From: Butyricicoccus sp.
Lineage (GTDB): Bacteria > Bacillota > Clostridia > Oscillospirales > Butyricicoccaceae
Direction of reading: 5' to 3'
DNA: 5,183 nt
Assembly (NCBI GenBank): GCA_031293105.1
Contig: JAUMSA010000201.1
Span: 1-5,183, forward strand
Positions 1 to 5,183 of this stretch are shown one piece after another. Position numbers and translations under genes: made by a program. How positions within the stretch are numbered: the stretch's first letter is position 1; every line of letters begins with the position of its first letter. The notes under the pieces were generated by a model. The model was given only the letters and a program-made list of their open reading frames with translations. It ran no database searches and was not told where the DNA came from.

Positions 1-954
1 GCGGGCCAGATAGCTGGCCTTCTGCGCGCCGTCGCGGTAGACCTGCTCGAGATAATCCTTGTTTTTCAGCAGATCTTCGGTCTTTTCGCGGATGGGCCGC
101 AGCAGTTCAACGACTGCCTCGCCGACCGCGGGCTTGAAGTCGCCATAGCCCTTGCCTTGGAATTCCTCCTGCACCTGTTCGATGGTCTTCCCCGTCGCCA
201 GCGCATAAATCGAAATCAGGTTGGAGACGCCCGGCTTGTCCTCGGAAACGATGATACGGCTGTCCGAATCGGTGACCGCGCGCTTGAACTTGCGCATGAT
301 GTCTTCTGGCTTGTCCATCAGCAGGATGAAGCCGTTCGGGTTTTCGTCCGACTTACTCATCTTGCGGCTCGGGTCGGCCAGGCTCATGATCTTGGCGCCC
401 GTCTTGGGAATGTAGGGTTCCGGCATAACAAAGGTGTCCGAATAGACACCGTTAAAACGCTGGGCGATGTTGCGCGTCAGCTCGATATGCTGGAGCTGAT
501 CGACACCTACCGGCACCATATCGGCCTGATACAGCAGAATATCGGCTGCCATCAGCACCGGATAGTCGAACAGGCCCACATTGACATTGTCCGCATGCTT
601 GGCCGATTTGTCCTTAAACTGGGTCATACGGGAGGCTTCGCCAAACATCGTGTAGCAGTTGAGCACCCAGCCCAGTTCAGCATGCGCCGGGACATGGCTC
701 TGGATGAACAGAATGCTCTTTTCCGGGTCCAGACCGCAAGCGATGTACTGCGCGAGCACTTCAAAGGTCTGCCGCCGCAAAGCGGCCGGGTCCTGCCGCA
801 CCGTGATGGCATGCATATCGACCACACAGTAGATGCAGTTATATTCCTCCTGGAGCAGCGGAAAGTTCTTGATCGCGCCCAGATAGTTGCCTAAGGTCAG
901 CTTACCCGACGGCTGTACGCCGGAAAAGATGGTTTTTTTCTGATTATCGCTCAT
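1..954 (-). CDS. trpS: Tryptophan--tRNA ligase (TrpS), 3' end cut by the window
   Basis: Cytoplasmic class I aminoacyl-tRNA synthetase that activates tryptophan with ATP and loads it onto tRNA-Trp. Reading the minus strand from the ATG at 954 gives 318 open codons to the window edge with no stop. The family is usually about 330 residues, so roughly the last 10-20 residues are missing. Seen directly: the HIGH-equivalent LTLGNYLGA (residues 19-27), the tryptophan/ATP-site segment with AADILLY (136-142) and VGVDQ (149-153), and the intact KMSKS loop (198-202). I chose the start at 954 because AGGAAG at 965-970 lies 10 nt upstream. In-frame ATGs at 963 and 1020 exist but lack a properly spaced ribosome site. 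It is transcribed divergently from glpK, with its own promoter about 80-105 nt upstream. The identity is secure; only the exact start and the missing C-terminus are open. Confidence 0.97.
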   Translation of the reverse strand, partial: MSDNQKKTIFSGVQPSGKLTLGNYLGAIKNFPLLQEEYNCIYCVVDMHAITVRQDPAALRRQTFEVLAQYIACGLDPEKSILFIQSHVPAHAELGWVLNCYTMFGEASRMTQFKDKSAKHADNVNVGLFDYPVLMAADILLYQADMVPVGVDQLQHIELTRNIAQRFNGVYSDTFVMPEPYIPKTGAKIMSLADPSRKMSKSDENPNGFILLMDKPEDIMRKFKRAVTDSDSRIIVSEDKPGVSNLISIYALATGKTIEQVQEEFQGKGYGDFKPAVGEAVVELLRPIREKTEDLLKNKDYLEQVYRDGAQKASYLAR

Positions 955-964
955 GACACTCATA

Positions 965-970
965 CTTCCT
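965..970 (-). promoter_or_regulatory. Ribosome binding site that decides the trpS start
   Basis: The minus strand reads AAAGGAAG here, and the AGGAAG core is 10 nt from the ATG at 954 but only 1 nt from the in-frame ATG at 963. That spacing favours 954 as the start. The ATG at 1020 would lie only a few bases from the predicted transcription start and would need leaderless initiation. Confidence 0.75.
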
Positions 971-1031
971 TTGATCCTGAGAATAGCATGGCCGCAGCCG
1001 CCATTTCGATGCGTTTCCATACTTAGTCATT

Positions 1032-1060
1032 ATCATAGCACAAATTTTGCATCTATGCAA
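1032..1060 (-). promoter_or_regulatory. Sigma-A type promoter for trpS
   Basis: On the minus strand, -35 TTGCAT (1055-1060) is separated by exactly 17 nt from -10 TATGAT (1032-1037). The -10 is preceded by TGC, making an extended -10. The expected transcription start is near 1025, giving a leader of about 70 nt before the ATG at 954. The boxes match 4/6 and 5/6 of consensus by eye. The -35 is one arm of a palindrome (1047-1060), which suggests a repressor could block it. Confidence 0.75.
1047..1060. promoter_or_regulatory. Operator-like palindrome over the trpS -35
   Basis: TTGCAT-CT-ATGCAA is a perfect 6-bp inverted repeat with a 2-bp centre. One arm is the trpS -35 box and the other lies in the promoter spacer. 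The placement suits repressor binding, but the arms are short and I recognise no regulator family for this sequence, so chance is a real alternative. Confidence 0.3.
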
Positions 1061-1186
1061 TGTTTTGACCGATTTTCCCCCAAAATAGTTGCTTTTCTCG
1101 CTTTCTTGCACAAAATATAGGCCTTCCGTCGATGGGTGCCGAGCGTGCCCGGTCAGGGCTGTGGCCCCTGTGCCCCTACCCCAGCG

Positions 1187-1201
1187 CTGCAAACGATTGA
1201 C
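1187..1201 (+). promoter_or_regulatory. Possible degenerate cre site at the glpK -35
   Basis: The segment reads CTGCAAACGATTGAC. Against the CcpA-site consensus WTGNAANCGNWNNCW it matches the left half and centre (TGNAANCGNW) but misses the first base and the last two fixed positions, 7 of 10 defined bases. It overlaps the -35 box (1197-1202), where binding would repress. Catabolite repression of glycerol genes through CcpA is established in Bacillus. Its presence here is an inference from a weak match. Confidence 0.22.
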
Positions 1202-1225
1202 AGCACCCAGTCGAGCAGGTATGAT
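1197..1225 (+). promoter_or_regulatory. Near-consensus sigma-A promoter for glpK
   Basis: A perfect -35 TTGACA (1197-1202), a 17-nt spacer, and -10 TATGAT (1220-1225, 5/6). Transcription should start near 1232, leaving a leader of about 22 nt that carries only the ribosome site GAGGG (1243-1247), 6 nt before the ATG at 1254. This rules out an in-frame upstream start at 1089, which would lie far ahead of the promoter. A leader this short has no room for an antiterminator such as the GlpP-controlled ones of Bacillus. Confidence 0.85.
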
Positions 1226-1253
1226 AGAAAAAAGACCGAAAAGAGGGACATCC

Positions 1254-2738
1254 ATGAGCCGTTATCTTCTGGCGCTCGATCAGGGAACCACCAGTTCCCG
1301 CGCCATTTTATTTGACGAAAACCAGCGTATCGCGGGCGTTGCCCAGCGGGAACTGACCCAGATTTTCCCCCATGAGGGCTGGGTGGAGCAAAACCCGGTC
1401 GAGATCTTTTCCAGCCAATATGCTGTCATGATGGAAGTGCTGGCAGCGGCCGGCGTGCCCGCCCGTGAGGTGGCGGGCATCGGCATTGTCAACCAGCGCG
1501 AAACGACCATCCTATGGGACCGCGCGACCGGCACACCGATTTATAACGCCATCGTCTGGCAGTGCCGCCGCACAGCGCCCATTGTGGACGAGCTGATCGA
1601 ACAGGGGCTGGGCGACCACATCCGGCAGGTGACCGGCCTGGTGCCGGACGCCTATTTTTCGGGCACCAAGATCAAGTGGATTCTCGACCATGTGGAAGGC
1701 GCACGCGAAAAGGCCGCGCGCGGCGAGATCCTCTTTGGCACGGTCGATACCTGGCTGGCCTGGAAGCTGACCGGCGGCGAAGTCCACGTCACCGACGCGA
1801 CCAACGCTTCACGCACCATGATTTACGACATCCACAAGGGCGATTGGGATGATACCCTGCTGCGCGCGCTGGACATCCCGCGCGCCATGCTGCCCACCGT
1901 CTGCCCGTCCAGCCACATCTACGGCTCGGTGGCCATGCCGGGGGCCAAAATCCCGCTCGCGGGCATGGCGGGCGACCAGCAAGCGGCTTTGTTCGGCCAG
2001 ACCTGTTTTGACCCGGGCGACGCCAAAAATACCTATGGCACCGGCTGCTTTTTGCTGATGAACACCGGCACACAGGCAGTCAGCAGCCAGAACGGCCTAC
2101 TGACGACCATTGCCATCCAGCTTGGGGACGAAGTCCAATACGCCTTGGAGGGCAGCGTCTTTGTCGGCGGCGCGGTCATCCAGTGGCTACGCGATGAAAT
2201 GCGCTTTTTCAGCGAGAGCCGCGACGCCGAATACTATGCCTCCAAGGTGCCGGACACGGGCGGCGTGTATTTTGTGCCCGCCTTCACCGGCTTGGGCGCG
2301 CCCTATTGGGACATGTATGCCCGCGGGTGCCTGGTCGGCCTGACGCGCGGCACCACGCGCGAGCATATCATCCGCGCCGCGCAGGAGTCCATCGCCTATC
2401 AGTCGGGTGACCTTCTCGCAGCCATGGCGCGCGACTGCGGCCGTCCGCTGGGCGCGCTGAAAGTGGACGGCGGCGCCAGCCGGGACAGCTTCCTGATGCA
2501 GTTCCAGGCCGACATCTCGGCCTGCCCCATCCACCGGCCGGTCATCCGGGAAACGACCGCTCTGGGCGCCGCCTATCTGGCCGGACTGGCTACCGGCGTG
2601 TGGAAAGACCGGGACGAACTGCGGCAGCTCTGGCAATGCGACCGCGTTTACACGCCGCAGATGGAAGAAACCACCCGGCAGACCCTGCTCGCCGGATGGA
2701 ATAAGGCGGTTGGCCGCAGCCTGAACTGGGCAAAATAA
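1254..2738 (+). CDS. glpK: Glycerol kinase (GlpK)
   Basis: FGGY-family kinase that phosphorylates glycerol to sn-glycerol-3-phosphate with ATP in the cytoplasm. The product is 494 aa, the normal length. Seen: the N-terminal phosphate loop DQGTTSSR (9-16); glycerol-site residues R82, E83, W102 and Y134 plus D241-Q242 in GMAGDQQAALFG; FGGY signature 1 near YFSGTKIKW (134-142); and signature 2 around ALKVDGGASRDSF (401-413). The start at 1254 follows a ribosome site and lies just downstream of the promoter. The loop between HIYG and PLAG (about 225-233) is short. It lacks both the histidine phosphorylated by HPr in many Firmicutes GlpKs and the GGKGGTR element that binds fructose-1,6-bisphosphate in E. 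coli. No glpF or glpD is next to it; two small uncharacterised genes follow. The identity is certain. Confidence 0.98.
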   Translation: MSRYLLALDQGTTSSRAILFDENQRIAGVAQRELTQIFPHEGWVEQNPVEIFSSQYAVMMEVLAAAGVPAREVAGIGIVNQRETTILWDRATGTPIYNAIVWQCRRTAPIVDELIEQGLGDHIRQVTGLVPDAYFSGTKIKWILDHVEGAREKAARGEILFGTVDTWLAWKLTGGEVHVTDATNASRTMIYDIHKGDWDDTLLRALDIPRAMLPTVCPSSHIYGSVAMPGAKIPLAGMAGDQQAALFGQTCFDPGDAKNTYGTGCFLLMNTGTQAVSSQNGLLTTIAIQLGDEVQYALEGSVFVGGAVIQWLRDEMRFFSESRDAEYYASKVPDTGGVYFVPAFTGLGAPYWDMYARGCLVGLTRGTTREHIIRAAQESIAYQSGDLLAAMARDCGRPLGALKVDGGASRDSFLMQFQADISACPIHRPVIRETTALGAAYLAGLATGVWKDRDELRQLWQCDRVYTPQMEETTRQTLLAGWNKAVGRSLNWAK

Positions 2739-2757
2739 ACCGAAAGGTGGGATTTCC

Positions 2758-3264
2758 ATGCCCTGGTGTCCAAACTGCAAAACCGAATACCGGGAGGGCT
2801 TCACGCACTGCGCCGACTGCGGGGCTGCCTTGGTCCCGGCCCTGCCGGACGAAGCCCCCGAGCCGGAAAATTTGGACCGTCCGGCCGAAGCGGTGCTGCT
2901 GATGCACTGTCCCTCGACGCTGGAGGCTGACGCGACGGTCGCGCTGCTGCAAAGCTTCTCCATCCCCTGCTTTGCCCAGCCGGATATGGGTGCGGAAAAG
3001 GCATACACCGGGTTTTGTCTGACCGGCGGCAGCATTTTCGTCGATGCGTCCCGCGTGGACGAAGCCCGCGAGATTGTGGAGGGTTTCCGCCGTGGCGGCA
3101 GCCAAATCGACGCCGAAGATCGCCGCCGCTTGCTGGAAGAAGCCGAATCCCAACCGGCTCCAAAACTGAGTAAAAACAACGGGTTCGTCATCGCGCGCAC
3201 GGTGGTCAGCATTCTATTTTTGCTGTATCTGTTTGTGATGTTTCTGTTGTTCACGACAACATGA
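2758..3264 (+). CDS. Zinc-ribbon, DUF2007-like, C-terminally membrane-anchored protein
   Basis: A 168-aa protein of unknown function. It opens with a zinc ribbon: CPNC (Cys4, Cys7) and CADC (Cys18, Cys21), a four-cysteine metal site. A proline/acid-rich linker (about 28-40) leads to a region (about 43-110) with the look of DUF2007, called a putative signal-transducing domain: a strand near AVLLMHC, a helix with EADATVALLQS, a GGSIFV strand and the helix VDEAREIVEGF. A charged stretch (about 113-139) precedes one hydrophobic segment (about 148-165) ending the protein, so the soluble part probably sits at the inner membrane face with an N-in tail-anchor topology. The ribosome site AAGGTGG lies 6 nt upstream. 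The gene starts 19 nt after glpK, implying co-transcription. The domain call is by eye and no function is claimed. Confidence 0.85.
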   Translation: MPWCPNCKTEYREGFTHCADCGAALVPALPDEAPEPENLDRPAEAVLLMHCPSTLEADATVALLQSFSIPCFAQPDMGAEKAYTGFCLTGGSIFVDASRVDEAREIVEGFRRGGSQIDAEDRRRLLEEAESQPAPKLSKNNGFVIARTVVSILFLLYLFVMFLLFTTT

Positions 3265-3311
3265 AATGAACTGGATTTCTTCTATTTATGTGCAGAAAGA
3301 AGGCGCAGCCT

Positions 3312-3542
3312 ATGCTCAAGATGTTCAAAAAATCCTTTTGGGTGCCCTATGAAGAAGGCGACAAATACCCTACGGTCGCCAAAGCCCAGCAGGCCATCTC
3401 CCAGTATTGTGAGCAAAATGGTCTTTCCTGTCACTTTTCCGGTGACGAGGACGTAACCATCGACGGAACGGACTACGAAATTTACCGTGGCTACGAAAAC
3501 GGCAGCCGTGGTAACTACGGCATCAAGTGCCGCGAGAAATGA
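3312..3542 (+). CDS. Small uncharacterised protein, 76 aa
   Basis: I do not recognise this family. The product has a basic, hydrophobic start (MLKMFKKSFWVPY), a likely helix (about 21-36, AKAQQAISQYCEQNG) and then polar, aromatic-rich stretches that could form three beta strands (about 39-50, 54-61, 69-75). It has three scattered cysteines (33, 40, 73), no signal peptide and no transmembrane segment. I chose the ATG at 3312 because AAGAAGG lies 8 nt upstream. An in-frame ATG at 3288 would add eight residues but has no good ribosome site. It lies 47 nt after the zinc-ribbon gene and 33 nt before a strong terminator, so it is probably the last gene of the glpK transcript. Codon use looks less GC-rich than in glpK. 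A real gene is likely; function is unknown. Confidence 0.7.
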   Translation: MLKMFKKSFWVPYEEGDKYPTVAKAQQAISQYCEQNGLSCHFSGDEDVTIDGTDYEIYRGYENGSRGNYGIKCREK

Positions 3543-3573
3543 ACTTCCTTCATAAGCAGCAACCCCAGTTCAC

Positions 3574-3610
3574 AAAAAAATCCCGTCCTATATGGACGGG
3601 ATTTTTCTTT
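3574..3610. terminator. Bidirectional intrinsic terminator
   Basis: A perfect 13-bp inverted repeat: 3576-3588 (AAAAATCCCGTCC) pairs with 3594-3606, around a 5-nt loop TATAT. The GC-rich core is 8 bp with C-G closing pairs. T runs follow on both strands (TTTTTCTTT on plus, seven Ts on minus), so it can end the glpK unit rightward and the dapA-dapB unit leftward. On the minus strand it begins only a couple of bases after the dapB stop codon, and its plus-strand T tract touches that stop at 3609-3611. Confidence 0.95.
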
Positions 3611-4370
3611 ACTTGGCTGCAATGACGTGGCTCATATCATACAGGCCGGGCGCGGTCTGCGCGGCCAGGAAGGCCGCCGCATCCACGGCGCCAACCGCGA
3701 ACACCTCGCGCGAATGCGCGCTGTGCTTGATCTCGATGACCTCGTCACGACCGCAGAACAGAACCGAATGCTCACCCACGATCGTGCCGCCGCGGATGGA
3801 ATGAATACCAATCTCGTGCGGCGGACGCTTTTCGCGCCGCTCGTGACGGTCGTATTCATACTGCGCGTCATACGGCAGCGCGGACGATACGGCGTCAGCC
3901 AGCATCAGCGCTGTCCCGCTCGGGGCGTCCAGCTTCTGGTTGTGGTGCGCTTCCACGATCTCCACATCATAGCCGTCGCCCAGGACGGACGCGCACTTTT
4001 TGAGCAGATCGAGCATCAGATTGATGCCGATGGACATATTACCCGACCGGAACACCGGAATCTTCCCGGCGGCGGCGCCGATTTGTGCGAGCTGCTCGGG
4101 CGAATGCCCGGTAGTGCAGATGACGACCGGTGTGCGGTTTTGGATGCAGTATTCGAGCAGATGGCTGGTCGATGCCGGGTTGGAAAAATCAATCACCACA
4201 TCGGCCGCGCCCGAAAACTCGAACGGGTCGGCATAGACCGGGAAATCTGCCAGCTTTACCGCATTGATATCAAAACCGGCCACGATTTTCATATTCTCTT
4301 TTTTGGAACAAATATCGGCAATGACCCGACCCATGCGGCCGTTGCATCCCGAAAGTGCAATTTTTAGCAT
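3609..4370 (-). CDS. dapB: 4-hydroxy-tetrahydrodipicolinate reductase (DapB)
   Basis: Cytoplasmic enzyme that reduces the DapA product to tetrahydrodipicolinate with NAD(P)H, in the lysine and diaminopimelate pathway. The product is 253 aa, normal for Firmicutes. Seen: the Rossmann glycine motif GCNGRMG (8-14), an acidic residue at the end of the second strand (GFD, D34) that fits NADH as well as NADPH use, TTGHS (86-90), SGNMSIGIN (109-117), and the catalytic block EAHHNQKLDAPSGTA (140-154) with the His142-His143 pair, Lys146 and the substrate-binding GT. The start has a strong ribosome site AAGGAG (4379-4384), 8 nt upstream. It lies 45 nt after dapA on the same strand, so the two are surely co-transcribed, and it ends at a terminator. 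Nothing looks damaged. Confidence 0.98.
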   Translation of the reverse strand: MLKIALSGCNGRMGRVIADICSKKENMKIVAGFDINAVKLADFPVYADPFEFSGAADVVIDFSNPASTSHLLEYCIQNRTPVVICTTGHSPEQLAQIGAAAGKIPVFRSGNMSIGINLMLDLLKKCASVLGDGYDVEIVEAHHNQKLDAPSGTALMLADAVSSALPYDAQYEYDRHERREKRPPHEIGIHSIRGGTIVGEHSVLFCGRDEVIEIKHSAHSREVFAVGAVDAAAFLAAQTAPGLYDMSHVIAAK

Positions 4371-4415
4371 GTTTTGAACTCCTTGACCGTTCTATCTTTC
4401 CCGCGAGGGCTGTGT

Positions 4416-5183
4416 TTAGATCTTGCAGCCCATCTTGTCGAGCGCTGCCTGGATGCGGGCCGTGTGCTCAGCCGAAGGCGCAACAAGCGGCAGACGCAGC
4501 GCACCGACCTTCCAGCCCAGCAGCTCCATCGCCTTCTTGACCGGAATGGGGTTGACTTCGCAGAACAGCGCGTTGATGAGTTCCAGATACTCCTTCTGCA
4601 TCTTGGCGGCTTCGGCAAACTTGCCGTCCAGGCACAGCTGGCACAGCTCATGCGTGGCGCGCGGCGCAACATTGGACAGTACCGAGATAACACCCTTGCC
4701 GCCCATGCTCATCAGCGGGACGATCTGGTCGTCATTGCCCGACCAGAAATTCATCGCATCGCCGCACAGGGCCATGGCTTCGGCCAGGAGCGAGAAATTG
4801 CCGCTCGCCTCCTTAGCGCCGTTGATGAACGGATGCTTGGAAAGCTCGTGGTAAGTCTGCGCGGTAAAGCTCAGGCCGGTACGGCTGGGTACATTATACA
4901 GAATGACCGGGCACTCGCAGTCGGCGACTGCGGTGAAGTGCTGGATGAGTCCGGCCTGGGTGGTCTTGTTGTAATACGGGGTCACCGACAGAACCGCGTC
5001 CGCACCGCTTGCCTTGGCGCTCTTGGTCAGCTTCACTGCGGTACGGGTATCGTTGGAACCAGCGCCCGCCACAACCGGTACGCGGCCATTGACGTATTCG
5101 CAGCAGAATGCGATAGCTTCTTCGTGCTCATCTTCCGGGCAGGTCGGAGATTCGCCGGTGGTACCCATGACGATGATGGCATC
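4416..5183 (-). CDS. dapA: 4-hydroxy-tetrahydrodipicolinate synthase (DapA), 5' end cut by the window
   Basis: Condenses pyruvate with aspartate-4-semialdehyde, the first committed step to lysine and diaminopimelate. The 255 codons present end at TAA (4416-4418). The frame stays open to the window edge, reading DAIIV before MGTTGESPT, so the ATG at 5168 is internal and not the start. By comparison with E. coli DapA (GTTGE near residue 44) about 36 residues are missing, giving about 291 in total, the family norm. Seen: GTTGE, the TPYYN motif, YNVPSRTG with the catalytic tyrosine (codon 4896-4898), and the Schiff-base lysine in AKEASGN (codon 4812-4814). Tyrosine and lysine are 28 residues apart, as in E. 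coli (133 and 161). NPIPVKKAMELLG near the C-terminus is also typical. The promoter and any lysine riboswitch would lie outside the window. Confidence 0.97.
   Translation of the reverse strand, partial: DAIIVMGTTGESPTCPEDEHEEAIAFCCEYVNGRVPVVAGAGSNDTRTAVKLTKSAKASGADAVLSVTPYYNKTTQAGLIQHFTAVADCECPVILYNVPSRTGLSFTAQTYHELSKHPFINGAKEASGNFSLLAEAMALCGDAMNFWSGNDDQIVPLMSMGGKGVISVLSNVAPRATHELCQLCLDGKFAEAAKMQKEYLELINALFCEVNPIPVKKAMELLGWKVGALRLPLVAPSAEHTARIQAALDKMGCKI

Larger units (their letters stand above)
955..1253. other. Divergent trpS-glpK intergenic region
   Basis: These 299 bases hold no convincing gene. They carry a promoter pointing each way, whose -35 boxes are about 136 bp apart, a 6-2-6 palindrome at 1047-1060, and a cre-like site at 1187-1201. 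The central part (1120-1190) is GC-rich, with a short CAGGG/CCCTG inverted repeat (1154-1158 and 1166-1170, 7-nt loop) that lacks a T tract and so does not look like a terminator. On the minus strand I found no T-box consensus (AGGGTGGNACCGCG) or other riboswitch core. A 5-bp inverted repeat (988-992 with 1000-1004) lies in the predicted trpS leader and is too short to interpret. Confidence 0.8.

Noticed and set aside
157..894. Plus-strand ORF of 245 codons opposite trpS
   Set aside because: It is the complementary-strand shadow of trpS, whose HIGH and KMSKS motifs are intact on the minus strand. It has no ribosome site or family resemblance.
1154..1170. CAGGG/CCCTG hairpin as an attenuator
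   Set aside because: It lies upstream of both predicted transcription starts, so it would not be in either leader, and it has no T tract.
1089..1253. N-terminal extension of GlpK from an ATG at 1089
   Set aside because: The predicted promoter lies inside this extension (1197-1225), the extra 55 residues do not resemble GlpK, and the good ribosome site is just before 1254.
944..1255. Minus-strand ORF of 103 codons in the divergent region
   Set aside because: It runs across both promoters and into the trpS start in another frame, with no homology-like motifs.
2187..3254. Long minus-strand ORF of 355 codons opposite glpK and the zinc-ribbon gene
   Set aside because: It spans two recognisable plus-strand genes and their spacer. 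Its translation is low-complexity (Ala, Gly, Arg, Ser-rich) with no motif, as expected for the antisense of GC-rich coding DNA.
3246..3260. GTTGT-TCACG-ACAAC inverted repeat near the end of the zinc-ribbon gene
   Set aside because: The stem is only 5 bp, mostly inside the coding sequence and without a T tract, so it does not qualify as a terminator.
3627..4367. Plus-strand ORF of 246 codons opposite dapB
   Set aside because: It is antisense to an intact dapB and begins inside the convergent gene with no promoter. The protein shows no recognisable domain.

Overview
The window reads as an ordinary stretch of a GC-rich Gram-positive genome, most likely a Clostridia member of the Bacillota. A gut Oscillospirales/Butyricicoccus-like genome is my guess, not a demonstrated fact. 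The reasons are strong Shine-Dalgarno sites before almost every gene, consensus sigma-A promoters with 17-nt spacers, a dapA-dapB pair, and a small zinc-ribbon protein of a type common in Clostridia. I see no mobile element, phage gene, CRISPR array, tRNA or rRNA.

Layout: positions 1-954 (minus strand) hold nearly all of trpS, cut at its 3' end by the window edge. Positions 955-1253 are a divergent regulatory region. It has a minus-strand promoter for trpS (-35 at 1055-1060, extended -10 at 1032-1037) and a near-perfect plus-strand promoter for glpK (TTGACA at 1197-1202, TATGAT at 1220-1225). A small perfect palindrome overlaps the trpS -35, and a half-matched cre-like site touches the glpK -35. 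Positions 1254-3542 (plus strand) carry glpK, then a 168-aa zinc-ribbon/DUF2007-like/membrane-anchored protein, then an unrecognised 76-aa protein, probably one transcript. Position 3576 onward is a strong hairpin with T tracts on both strands that ends both this unit and the convergent one. Positions 3609-5183 (minus strand) carry dapB and the 3' part of dapA, in the order dapA-dapB.

Functionally, trpS charges tRNA-Trp. GlpK phosphorylates glycerol for entry into glycolysis or lipid synthesis. DapA and DapB are consecutive steps from aspartate semialdehyde to tetrahydrodipicolinate, giving lysine and meso-diaminopimelate for the cell wall. No new multi-gene system is evident. The points most worth a second look are the GlpK regulatory loop, which lacks both known control motifs, the two uncharacterised small proteins co-transcribed with glpK, and the short T-box-free trpS leader.
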